DNA of 29,690 nucleotides. Origin: JBGSKY01 sp041740995. GTDB taxonomy: Bacteria; Planctomycetota; Planctomycetia; Pirellulales; Pirellulaceae. Below, piece after piece: positions 9,314-16,965 of this stretch (position 1 is the first letter of the stretch; each line of letters begins with the position of its first letter). Both the position numbers and the translations under genes were made by a program. Location: positions 1-29,690 of the forward strand of contig JBGSKY010000232.1 in NCBI GenBank assembly GCA_041740995.1, read 5' to 3'. The notes under the pieces are model-generated. The model was not told the origin of the DNA, did no database searches, and saw nothing but the letters and a program-made list of their open reading frames with translations.

Positions 9314-9354
9314 CGTAGGCAATCGCAACACCCCGACGGTCTGGGCGACCTACG
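9314..9354. repeat. Imperfect palindromic intergenic element (41 bp)
   Basis: CGTAGG (9314-9319) and CCTACG (9349-9354) are inverted, with an inner TCGC/GCGA pair after a 3-base bulge and a CCC/GGG pair nearer the centre. It lies in the gap before the kinase gene. From memory, similar GTAGG...CCTAC intergenic palindromes recur in Pirellulaceae genomes, but only this copy is seen here. Confidence 0.35.
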
Positions 9355-9423
9355 CTACCGCTTATCCTTCCGGCATTCGATACTATAAAGCCATTTCGGC
9401 CCCACCAAGCAAAAGAAAAAATC

Positions 9424-10965
9424 GTGAGCGGAAGCGCTTCTTCGGGATCAAATTCCAACGCCGAACGAATTGATATTACCAATCGTTCGATGGGGAAGTA
9501 TCGCATCTTGCATCGGCTCGGTGTTGGTGGGATGTCGGACGTTTATTTAGCGTTCCACGAAAGTTTGGAACGACATGTCGCGTTCAAAGTCATGCGTAGT
9601 GACTTGACAAATTCACCAGAACACTTGAAACGCTTTTTACAGGAAGCACGTGCCGCCGCTTCGATGGTCCATCCCAATATCGTGCAAGTTTACGATGTGG
9701 GCGAAATTCAAGGCTGCCAATACATTGCTCAAGAATATATCGCTGGCAGTAATCTTCGAGCGTACATCCAACGCCAAGGAGCGTTGAGCGTTGAAGAGAC
9801 GATTTCAATTTTATTGCAGGTGTCTGCCGCGCTGGGGAAATCCGCGAGCATCGGAATCGTGCATCGCGATATCAAGCCGGACAACATCTTGCTCAACAGT
9901 GACGGTGAAGTGAAGGTCGCCGATTTTGGATTGGCTCGCGCGTTCAGTAGCAAAAATAATCTAACCGAAGTCGGCATCGCACTGGGAACACCAACGTATA
10001 TGAGTCCCGAACAAGTCCAGGGGCAGACGGTTGATAGCCGAAGCGATCTCTACTCGCTGGGCGTCACCGCGTATCACATGCTGACCGGGCGACCACCTTT
10101 CGAAGGCGATACGGCTCTATCTTTGGCGGTCCAACATGTTCAAAACAAGGTTCCGCCAATCACTGATCTTCGCCCCGATTTGCCGCAGGGGTTGGTCACT
10201 TGCATCGAACGACTGTTGCAAAAGAAACCGGAAGACCGTTACGCGTCTCCAAACGAATTGAACCGAGTTCTTCGCAAACTAGCTGACGAATTACCCAAGC
10301 CTTTGTTAGTCGATCAACCGGTTCCGTTGCCCAACGTATCAATGGATCAAACTGAGGTGCTCAGCGAACCAACAGCGGCACTGCAACGAGCGACCATCAA
10401 TCAAAAGATATTTCAAGAACGACAGCGAGGCAACTTGCTCAAGTCGCTGATGACGGTCGTTGGACTTGGCCTTGTCGGTTGGTTGTCGTACGCAGCCCTA
10501 GCTTGGTCGCAGCCACCCCCGCTTTTGCCCGAACCAACGCCGATGTCGGCTGGTGTAGAGCGGCAACAGACTATTCAGGGGCAATATGTAGTGGCCATGT
10601 TGAAAGATTTGCCGGCCTATTGGAACGCAATTGAAAAGTATTTTCCGCCGCAAGATTCGGCCAATGAAACTTACAACATCAAGTCTTGGCTGCACTTGGC
10701 CTGGTATGATTTGCGACGCGGTGAAACGAAATCGGCTGGTCAGTCATTGGGGAAAATTTTGCAATGCAAGAACGTCGATCCAGTGTTGATGGTCTTGGTC
10801 CATGCCACTGCTGCTTGGCGCGCTTCGTTGATCGGAGAAAAGGCCGAGATGGAAACTCAAAAATCATTGGCTAGGTCCAAATTTGCTGCTCTTCCCGACG
10901 AACAGAAAGCGCTCATCGAGCACTCGGTGCCGCAAGAGGTCGAAGTTATGATCGAGGGATTTTAG
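9424..10965 (+). CDS. Membrane-anchored serine/threonine protein kinase (Hanks type)
   Basis: The 513-residue protein has a complete eukaryotic-like kinase domain. It shows the glycine loop LGVGGMSDVY (32-41), ATP Lys55 in VAFK, HRDIKPDN with catalytic Asp149, DFG (167-169), and GTPTYMSPE (188-196) at the end of the activation loop. All catalytic residues are intact, so it should phosphorylate Ser/Thr on partner proteins. One membrane segment spans about 341-361 (SLMTVVGLGLVGWLSYAALAW). It is followed by a non-cytoplasmic region of about 150 residues with helical, TPR-like character that could sense envelope conditions. The start is taken as GTG 9424. An in-frame ATG at 9490 just before GKYRILHRLG is possible. 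No phosphatase or obvious substrate gene is adjacent. Planctomycetes usually carry many such kinases. Confidence 0.9.
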   Translation: MSGSASSGSNSNAERIDITNRSMGKYRILHRLGVGGMSDVYLAFHESLERHVAFKVMRSDLTNSPEHLKRFLQEARAAASMVHPNIVQVYDVGEIQGCQYIAQEYIAGSNLRAYIQRQGALSVEETISILLQVSAALGKSASIGIVHRDIKPDNILLNSDGEVKVADFGLARAFSSKNNLTEVGIALGTPTYMSPEQVQGQTVDSRSDLYSLGVTAYHMLTGRPPFEGDTALSLAVQHVQNKVPPITDLRPDLPQGLVTCIERLLQKKPEDRYASPNELNRVLRKLADELPKPLLVDQPVPLPNVSMDQTEVLSEPTAALQRATINQKIFQERQRGNLLKSLMTVVGLGLVGWLSYAALAWSQPPPLLPEPTPMSAGVERQQTIQGQYVVAMLKDLPAYWNAIEKYFPPQDSANETYNIKSWLHLAWYDLRRGETKSAGQSLGKILQCKNVDPVLMVLVHATAAWRASLIGEKAEMETQKSLARSKFAALPDEQKALIEHSVPQEVEVMIEGF

Positions 10966-11017
10966 CCGTCATCCATCCGTGCCTTGCTGACGCGCAATTC
11001 GGTCGAAGCCAAATTTT

Positions 11018-12538
11018 ATGCGGTCTGATTACGATTTCATTTTGGTCGGTGGCGGTTGCAGCGCTTGTGTTTTGGCCTCACAGCTTTTGCATCTAACCAA
11101 GGCTCGAGTTGCAATCATCGAAGCTGGCGAACGTCCGCTGGGCAAGCGAGTTACAACACCCGCTTTGTATCCTTTCCTTTGGTCCTCATCGAAAGATTGG
11201 GGTTGGCAAACCGAGCCTCAAGCTTCGCTACGAAATCGTCGAATTGCTTGGCCACGCGGTCGCATGTTGGGTGGCAGTGCCAGCATGAACGCAATGATCT
11301 TTTCGTTGGGACATCCACGAGATGCCGATCACTATCCATCGCAATGGAATTGGAACGCAGCAGTAACCGCACTGCGCGAGATCGTACCACCACATTGGTT
11401 GAACTCGCCGCCAATCAGCGCCGCGTCCGAACTGTTTCTGCAAGCCTGTCAGAAACACGGTCTTAGCGAATTCTTGGATGATGCAGTCGTCTTAAATCAA
11501 AGCTGTGGCGCATTCGCACGAACGCATCGCAACGGGCGACGTTTTTCGGCCTACGACGCGTTTTTAAAACCTCAACTTGACCATCCACGACTCACCGTCA
11601 TTTCGGATTCGTTGGCTGAACGGATTTTGTGGAACGACCAGCGCGCAAGTGGCGTCGCTGTCTATTCGAGCACTTCACAATCGAGTTTTGAACTACATGC
11701 TTCGAAGGCCGTCTGTCTTTGCAGCGGAACTATTGGGACTCCTATACTCTTGATGAAAAGCGGCATTGGCCCAAAGTCGAGCTTGACAAATTTAGACGTT
11801 CCGCAAGTGAGCGTGAATGAAGCCGTCGGACGAAACTTGAAAGATCATTTAGTCTTCCCAGTCGTCGCCGCAGTCAACCAAGAATATAGCTTACCAGCCG
11901 TTGGCGATCGCGATTCGCGTCAACAATACGCGACTTCGCGGAGTGGTCCGCTTGCGTCAAACCTCGCCGAAGCGGGTGCGTTTTTTGCAGCGAATTCCGA
12001 TAGTCCGACGCCAACAGTTCAACTGCATTTTACGCCGACGAGTTATCTGCAATACCCGCTGAGCAAGAGCCACCGCGCCGCCATATCGATCGGTGTTACG
12101 CCGCTACATCCGACGTCTTTTGGCTCCATTGAATACAACGCTGCGCGAAAATGCTGGACGATTGACCCACATTATCTGGACACTTCAGCAGACCTGATGA
12201 CTTTCGTTGACGGTATTCAATTTGCCGAGCGATTATTCGATACCGAACCGCTGCGAAGCATCGTCAATCGGCAATTGATGCCCAAACCATCAAACGATAA
12301 TCCAACAGCGATTGAACAGGCGATTGGTTCGTTTGCTCAATCGATTTATCATCCAACTGGCACATGTAAGATGGGAGCAACTGGCGAAGCGGTGGTCGAC
12401 GCAACCTGCCGAGTCTTGCAGGCTTCACAGCTCTACATCGCTGATGCTTCGATCATTCCCGAACCAACGACTGGCAATCCGCAAGGCACCGTTATGTCGA
12501 TTGCAGCCCGAGTTGCACAAATTCTAGCTGGGCTGTGA
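11018..12538 (+). CDS. GMC-family FAD-dependent oxidoreductase
   Basis: This 506-residue protein belongs to the glucose-methanol-choline oxidoreductases, which oxidise alcohols using FAD. The N-terminal Rossmann motif is FILVGGGCSACVLA (7-20), followed by EAGERP (about 36-41) and the family block GRMLGGSASMNAMIF. Near the C-terminus are YHPTGTCKMG with the likely catalytic His445 and PTTGNPQGT with Asn487 as the likely second catalytic residue. The Rossmann fingerprint departs from the usual GxGxxG: the third Gly is Ala16. No signal peptide is seen, so the protein is probably cytoplasmic. It follows the kinase by 52 bp on the same strand and converges with the polysaccharide export gene 28 bp downstream. 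Substrate is unknown; choline dehydrogenase and alkane-alcohol dehydrogenases are the closest named relatives by motif. Confidence 0.85.
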   Translation: MRSDYDFILVGGGCSACVLASQLLHLTKARVAIIEAGERPLGKRVTTPALYPFLWSSSKDWGWQTEPQASLRNRRIAWPRGRMLGGSASMNAMIFSLGHPRDADHYPSQWNWNAAVTALREIVPPHWLNSPPISAASELFLQACQKHGLSEFLDDAVVLNQSCGAFARTHRNGRRFSAYDAFLKPQLDHPRLTVISDSLAERILWNDQRASGVAVYSSTSQSSFELHASKAVCLCSGTIGTPILLMKSGIGPKSSLTNLDVPQVSVNEAVGRNLKDHLVFPVVAAVNQEYSLPAVGDRDSRQQYATSRSGPLASNLAEAGAFFAANSDSPTPTVQLHFTPTSYLQYPLSKSHRAAISIGVTPLHPTSFGSIEYNAARKCWTIDPHYLDTSADLMTFVDGIQFAERLFDTEPLRSIVNRQLMPKPSNDNPTAIEQAIGSFAQSIYHPTGTCKMGATGEAVVDATCRVLQASQLYIADASIIPEPTTGNPQGTVMSIAARVAQILAGL

Positions 12539-12566
12539 TCCAACATGCTCAACTTGCCATGGTGAA

Positions 12567-13943
12567 CTAGTTGATGATGCCGCCACCCCCACCGTTGTTG
12601 CTGAACAGAACCGCTGGAGCGATGCCGTAGATCCCGTCGGTGAAGACCAAGCGAACCCAGTTGTCGAACAACTTGATCGGTTGCGGAGGTACAATAATCA
12701 AGTCGCCGTCCCGAAGCCATATTTCGTCCGCCGGATTAGGTCGCTTGGCCAGCATCGCACCGCGAAGATCAAGCATGGTGGCGATTAAACGCCAGTCTTC
12801 AGCTCGACGAAAAATAACAACTTGACGTTGGTTTCCACCCAATCGATAACCTTCGGCTAGTGCAATCGCTTGTGAGACGGTTGTCGGTCCCAGCAACTCG
12901 ACACGACCTGGTCGCACGACTTCGCCCGTGATGAAGACGAAGTGCGGTGCTTGTCTTGCCAGTCGAGGTTCAATCTCGATTCCGTAGTAGTCTTTGTTTG
13001 CGTATTGCAAGTTGACTTCACGCTTTACTTCTTCGAGCGTCATACCGATGACGCGAACGCTGCCGATGACTGGCAATTGGATCCTACCGTCAGGATTAAC
13101 GATTGCACTAATGTTTTGACCGCCCGAACTGGCAAAATTGGTGACCGCAAGATTCAAATCTTGAAGCTTGGTGTTTGTCTTTACGGGTAAAACGTCAATG
13201 GCCGGGTTCTTTAGATACTTAACGTAATCTTTTTCAAGTTTCTTGCGTAGCTCTTCAATTGTCATCCCAGCGACATGCAATGCGCCAATGTATGGCAGCA
13301 CTAAAGTCCCGTCAGGTTGAATCACCGCCCCGCGCTGAATATCACCCAGTCGTAAGTTGTCATCAGTCACCGATTGAATCGCCAATTCGTCACCGACCAT
13401 CAAACGGTACGGGTCGGAACGCTCGCGGTGGATGTTCACAAATACAAATTGCAGTTCGTCGCCAACACGCACGCGGTATTGAAGCATCGAGGGCAGACGG
13501 ACTGGACCGACCCATTCGCCATGACCCAGCGGATCGAAATTTATCGGCTCGGCATCGCGCCATCGTTGCTCGGTTCCGCCGCTTTTTGCGCAATCGATAC
13601 CTCGAATGCAGTTGTCGCAATTACAGCCTCGTACTCCAATCGGCTGCTGTGATGGTGGAACAAATTGAGCTGGTTGAAACGGGTCGATGCACTGCGGACC
13701 GCATGATTGATAACCACCCGCGGCACCATAGCCAGCGCGGCCCGTTGATGTGCATGTCGTGCAACTCGCTTGATCGACGGGGCTTTCGTCAACGACAAAC
13801 CAGTTTTGAACAACCGTTGAATTGCCGGTCGGAGTTTGCGCCCGAAGATCGCTGCTGCACGTCAGAACCACTACGAACAAGCCAGCGAAAATCACGAGTG
13901 ATGTAATCGAACAATGTTGGACTGAAAGCTTTGGTTGATTCAT
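12567..13943 (-). CDS. Polysaccharide biosynthesis/export protein (Wza-like) with Cys-rich N-terminal region
   Basis: The 458-residue protein has a hydrophobic signal segment (about 13-29) ending near RAQ. A Cys-rich region follows, with cysteines at 61, 64, 81, 85, 107, 109, 112 and 118. The polysaccharide export domain starts near residue 155 (YRVRVGDELQ, MVGDELAIQ, IQPDGTLVLPYIG, VAGMTIEELRKKL). SLBB-like repeats come next, for example IVNPDGRIQLPVIGSVRVIGMTLEEV and ITGEVVRPGRVELLG. Family members form the outer-membrane channel for capsule or exopolysaccharide. The frame is open to 14087, but that extension reads through an intergenic palindrome, so I take ATG 13943 (ATG 13970 also possible). 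It is probably cotranscribed with the TPR gene upstream. No glycosyltransferase or Wzc-type kinase is in view. The C-terminus ends in a glycine-rich tail. Confidence 0.85.
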   Translation of the reverse strand: MNQPKLSVQHCSITSLVIFAGLFVVVLTCSSDLRAQTPTGNSTVVQNWFVVDESPVDQASCTTCTSTGRAGYGAAGGYQSCGPQCIDPFQPAQFVPPSQQPIGVRGCNCDNCIRGIDCAKSGGTEQRWRDAEPINFDPLGHGEWVGPVRLPSMLQYRVRVGDELQFVFVNIHRERSDPYRLMVGDELAIQSVTDDNLRLGDIQRGAVIQPDGTLVLPYIGALHVAGMTIEELRKKLEKDYVKYLKNPAIDVLPVKTNTKLQDLNLAVTNFASSGGQNISAIVNPDGRIQLPVIGSVRVIGMTLEEVKREVNLQYANKDYYGIEIEPRLARQAPHFVFITGEVVRPGRVELLGPTTVSQAIALAEGYRLGGNQRQVVIFRRAEDWRLIATMLDLRGAMLAKRPNPADEIWLRDGDLIIVPPQPIKLFDNWVRLVFTDGIYGIAPAVLFSNNGGGGGIIN

Positions 13944-14008
13944 GAGAGTATTGCTTTGCACCTGAGTCATCAACAAGTTGTCTTTGTAATTAGTTGCTTT
14001 TGCCGTCT

Positions 14009-14079
14009 TAGCGGAACGGCGCAAGCCGTCCGGTTCTTCGCCGAACGTTAAGAAACGGAAGGCCTGCGCCCTACCGCTA
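14009..14079. repeat. 71-bp imperfect palindrome (REP/MITE-like intergenic element)
   Basis: Left arm 14009-14038 and right arm 14050-14079 are inverted repeats of 30 bases with 25 matching positions. Both outer ends read TAGCGG inward, around an 11-base spacer (14039-14049). Inside the left arm, ACGGC-GCAA-GCCGT forms its own small hairpin with a GNRA loop. The element sits in the 170-bp gap between the TPR gene and the export gene. I recall similar TAGCGG...CCGCTA elements as common in Pirellulaceae intergenic DNA, but this cannot be confirmed from one window. Confidence 0.6.
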
Positions 14080-14113
14080 CTAAACAATTCGGCAACTCAT
14101 TGAGTGATGTTCG

Positions 14114-16177
14114 CTAACGAAACAAACGTTGAAATAGTGATGGACGTTCAGCTTTGGTTGCACTTGTTGCCGGCGTTACCGATTGCTGGTACTGGGCCGC
14201 TGCGACATTCGATTGCGCGGTGTTGTTCGCAGCGACAGGATTTAACGAAGGCTGTATCGGCGACGACAATGGCTGGCTTAGATTCGGGCTGAGCTGGGCA
14301 AATTGCGTCGGTGAAAGCGATACGACTTCCGGAATACGCACACCATCGACCAGCGTTCCAGCAGCGGTCTCCAGTGCAACCGCTTGTTCTATAGCATATT
14401 GCTCGCTGCGTTTATCACCGACTCGGCGGCTGAACTCTGCATAATTTTTCCAAGCGTCTGGGGTCGGACGGACGGCCAACGCGGTTCGCAAAGCTTGTCC
14501 AGCTTCGATGCTGCGATCCATTTTTAGCAAGGAAAAACCTAGCTGATTGGCCGCGTCGGCATGATCCTGTCGGATTTCAAGGGCGGTTTGGTAGCAACCG
14601 ATGGCTTGCTCTCGCAGCATCATGCCGCGATCGGTATCGGCTTCCGATTCGCTGTCGTAGGTTCGCCCCAAAGCGTACAGCAGATCGGCGGCCCACGGAT
14701 GTCCTTGAGATGCAGCTAACAATTCGGCCCGAGCATACGCTCTATAATGCTGCGCCGCGACGACTGGCGAAACATCTTGCAAGTCGGATTGGTGCAGGGC
14801 TGGCGTTTGGTGACCGGCAATAATCGACGATCCAGATTGCATCAGCGACGCGTTGGATCGAATTCGATGCAGGTCGCGTTCTTCGCCAAATGCGACCATC
14901 GCGCGATCGAACGCTGCTTCGCTGTACGCGTCGCCGCTGCGTGAGTCCATCGCTCGGAAAAGGGTCCGCAATCCTAAGACCGCTTCTTCGCGAGCACTTT
15001 GAATCGCGCCGCGCCGCAAAAGATGATCACACGTCTCTAGACGCGCGTGTAGCTCTTCGCCGACCGCCGTCCATCCACGAGGATTCTCGATAACCTGTGG
15101 CGTATCGAGCTTTATTTTATTGGACTGACTCAGCAGTTGGGCGCTGATCTGCTTTGCTGCCTTGGTTCGCATCTCTTCCCGCATTGTTTGAGCGGATGGA
15201 GCCGGTGTGGCGATCGAAGCAAGCTGAGTCGGGCTGGCCGTGGCCGTGGCCGATGCGATTGCGGTTGGACTGGAAGCTAAATCATTGGCTTGGTTATTGG
15301 CCGTGTTCGATTGAGCCGGTAACGCAGGTTGCCGTGCTGGCGGAGCATAATACGACTGCGCGCTGTCGTCGGGAATTGCGACACCTTGAACAGGGACACC
15401 TTGAACAGGAACCGAATTCCACTGGCTCATTCGCAAGTCTTGCTGCGTTGCTTGGAATTGGGGCGTTCGGCCAACTGAGTTTGAATCGTAAGCTGGCACA
15501 TTGGCTCGACCGTCATGAGCGTCAAGCTGTCCGACGTTGGTGCTCGCCGAGGCGGTGCGAAATGGTTGCCCGGGAGTTAAGCTTTGAGTTAGCGGGGAGT
15601 TCAAATTAAACGGAACATCGTTGCGATTGCTTGGACGTGCGTTCGACTCAGGCATCAACGAGTTATTTGCAGCCGGCTGTTCGATGAAGCGGCCAGATTG
15701 CAGCGCAGTTCCGTTCTTTTCCGACTGCGGAAACGAACCGCGTGTATTAGAAGCCGATCCGTCAATGGACGAAGCGACTGGACTGGCCCACGGCGAGCTT
15801 GGTACGGGGTCCGTTGGGTACGATGCAACGCGGATAGGCTGCGGCATGCCGAACTGGATTAACGTGGTCGCGTCGAGCGTCGAGTTAGACGACGCTGGCT
15901 CGACGCTATTGTGCGGCCAAGTGGAAGGACCGTTATAGTAAGTTCGCTCTGGATCAGCATACATGGCTCGCTGTTCGATTGGCAACTGCGCCGATGCAGG
16001 TTGTACTGCCGGCAGCGTGATCGTCCGAGCGGTCGGAATCGATTGCCATTGCATGGCGTTCGTGCTGACCGGTCTCGGAGTTTCGCTTTGGCCGTAGCAA
16101 ACTTCGAGTCCAGGTAGAGCTACACAAGTTAGCCCTAACAATAGACTCGACGTTTGCAAAGTGCGCGTTTTGATCAT
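14114..16177 (-). CDS. Secreted TPR-containing protein upstream of the polysaccharide exporter
   Basis: The 687-residue product from ATG 16177 begins with a signal peptide (MIKTRTLQTSSLLLGLTCVA, cleavage near YGQ). The frame is open to 16249, but the extra residues precede this signal and are unlikely. The first half is low-complexity, rich in Ser, Ala, Gln, Asn and Pro, with a short duplication VPVQGVPVQGV. The second half is helical and contains tetratricopeptide-like repeats (ALGRTYDSESEADTD, YQTALEIRQDHADAANQLGF, AGQALRTALAVRPTPDAWKN). It ends in a basic tail LFQRLFR. TPRs usually mediate protein contacts, so a scaffold role in polysaccharide export is plausible from its position. This is inference from context. 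It should act in the periplasm or at the outer membrane. Confidence 0.7.
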   Translation of the reverse strand: MIKTRTLQTSSLLLGLTCVALPGLEVCYGQSETPRPVSTNAMQWQSIPTARTITLPAVQPASAQLPIEQRAMYADPERTYYNGPSTWPHNSVEPASSNSTLDATTLIQFGMPQPIRVASYPTDPVPSSPWASPVASSIDGSASNTRGSFPQSEKNGTALQSGRFIEQPAANNSLMPESNARPSNRNDVPFNLNSPLTQSLTPGQPFRTASASTNVGQLDAHDGRANVPAYDSNSVGRTPQFQATQQDLRMSQWNSVPVQGVPVQGVAIPDDSAQSYYAPPARQPALPAQSNTANNQANDLASSPTAIASATATASPTQLASIATPAPSAQTMREEMRTKAAKQISAQLLSQSNKIKLDTPQVIENPRGWTAVGEELHARLETCDHLLRRGAIQSAREEAVLGLRTLFRAMDSRSGDAYSEAAFDRAMVAFGEERDLHRIRSNASLMQSGSSIIAGHQTPALHQSDLQDVSPVVAAQHYRAYARAELLAASQGHPWAADLLYALGRTYDSESEADTDRGMMLREQAIGCYQTALEIRQDHADAANQLGFSLLKMDRSIEAGQALRTALAVRPTPDAWKNYAEFSRRVGDKRSEQYAIEQAVALETAAGTLVDGVRIPEVVSLSPTQFAQLSPNLSQPLSSPIQPSLNPVAANNTAQSNVAAAQYQQSVTPATSATKAERPSLFQRLFR
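15380..15409. repeat. 15-bp perfect tandem duplication inside the TPR gene
   Basis: GACACCTTGAACAGG occurs twice back to back (15380-15394 and 15395-15409). It adds a five-residue in-frame repeat (VPVQG) to the low-complexity linker. It looks like a recent slippage event. Confidence 0.85.
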
Positions 16178-16480
16178 GAGATATCGTCGGAACAACGGTA
16201 TGCGTCGCAGCTCACAACCCACCATTGGGTCTATGAATGATCGACACATCTCTCACAATCGGAACGCGAGCGGGCAGAACCGCATCACCAAGCCAGAAAA
16301 ACCGGCTCCAAAATCGTTACCGGCGAATCATTCGGAACAACCGTCAAAGCTTGCCAGCGGGGCACAAGAATCTCGCGTCGCGCCAGCTAAAGACGCAGAT
16401 TCAGCATCGCTGACGATCAAATGTCAGCGTTCTGCGTTTATAAAAGTATCGGGAAAGGGCTGCGATTGGACCGCAATCTC
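16178..16480. other. Intergenic region, no convincing gene
   Basis: About 300 bp separate the TPR gene start from the stop of the alpha-CTD gene, both on the minus strand. A plus-strand frame of about 107 codons crosses it, but the product is basic, low in hydrophobics, lacks a ribosome binding site and resembles nothing. The promoter of the TPR/export operon probably lies here. I see no clear -35/-10 pair. Confidence 0.4.
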
Positions 16481-16762
16481 TTAAACGTTTGCCATGTCGG
16501 CAGGTTGTTTGGCACCCTTGCGATAATATCCCAGCTTTTCCAATGCTTGGTAAACTTCTTCCAAGGTCTTCTCGCCAAAATTGGAAATGGTCAGCAAGAC
16601 TTCTGGACGACTTGCCAAGAGATCGCGAACAGTGAAGATCCCTTTTTCTTCCAAGCAGTTTGTTGTTCGGACTTGTAAGCCAATTTCAGCGGTGCTCAAA
16701 TCAAGTCGCTCACGCATCAAACGTGCTTGTTCATCCGCTTTGCTAATTGGAATTCGCGTCAT
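16481..16762 (-). CDS. Stand-alone RNA polymerase alpha C-terminal-domain-like protein
   Basis: The 93-residue product matches the C-terminal domain of RpoA without the N-terminal polymerase-assembly domain. It shows the helix-hairpin-helix pattern IGLQVRTTNCLEEKGIFTV, DLL, and ISNFGEKTLEEV. The positions that contact UP-element DNA in E. coli alpha (Arg265, Asn268, Cys269, Gly296, Lys298) correspond here to Arg32, Asn35, Cys36, Gly63 and Lys65. Lys297 and Ser299 are replaced by Glu64 and Thr66. It is therefore probably able to bind DNA and may touch RNA polymerase or sigma. The start ATG 16762 is supported by AAGGGAG at 16769-16775; an ATG at 16798 is poorer. The upstream neighbour is a divergent methyltransferase gene. 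The family is firm; its regulatory role is inferred. Confidence 0.8.
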   Translation of the reverse strand: MTRIPISKADEQARLMRERLDLSTAEIGLQVRTTNCLEEKGIFTVRDLLASRPEVLLTISNFGEKTLEEVYQALEKLGYYRKGAKQPADMANV

Positions 16763-16768
16763 CTTTAG

Positions 16769-16775
16769 CTCCCTT
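16769..16775 (-). promoter_or_regulatory. Shine-Dalgarno site of the alpha-CTD-like gene
   Basis: AAGGGAG on the minus strand ends six bases before ATG 16762. It is one of the best ribosome binding sites in the window and places the start 12 codons inside the longest open frame. Confidence 0.7.
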
Positions 16776-16965
16776 CGTTTCAATCCCTTGAGTTGCAACT
16801 AATGCCAAGCGATATCCAACTTTTTCGCTCACATCATGCTCTGAGGAATATACCGCTTCCCAGTTTTGCGAAAAGCATTCGGCGAAGCATCAGCGAAGTT
16901 TTTTGTGATTTGTGTGACACTATTGCTAGCACTCTAACGTTATGGTTTAGATCGGTCTCAAGCCG

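Noticed and set aside
16161..16484. Plus-strand open frame of 107 codons in the TPR promoter region
   Set aside because: Basic low-complexity product without start signal; overlaps the start of the TPR gene and the end of the alpha-CTD gene on the other strand.
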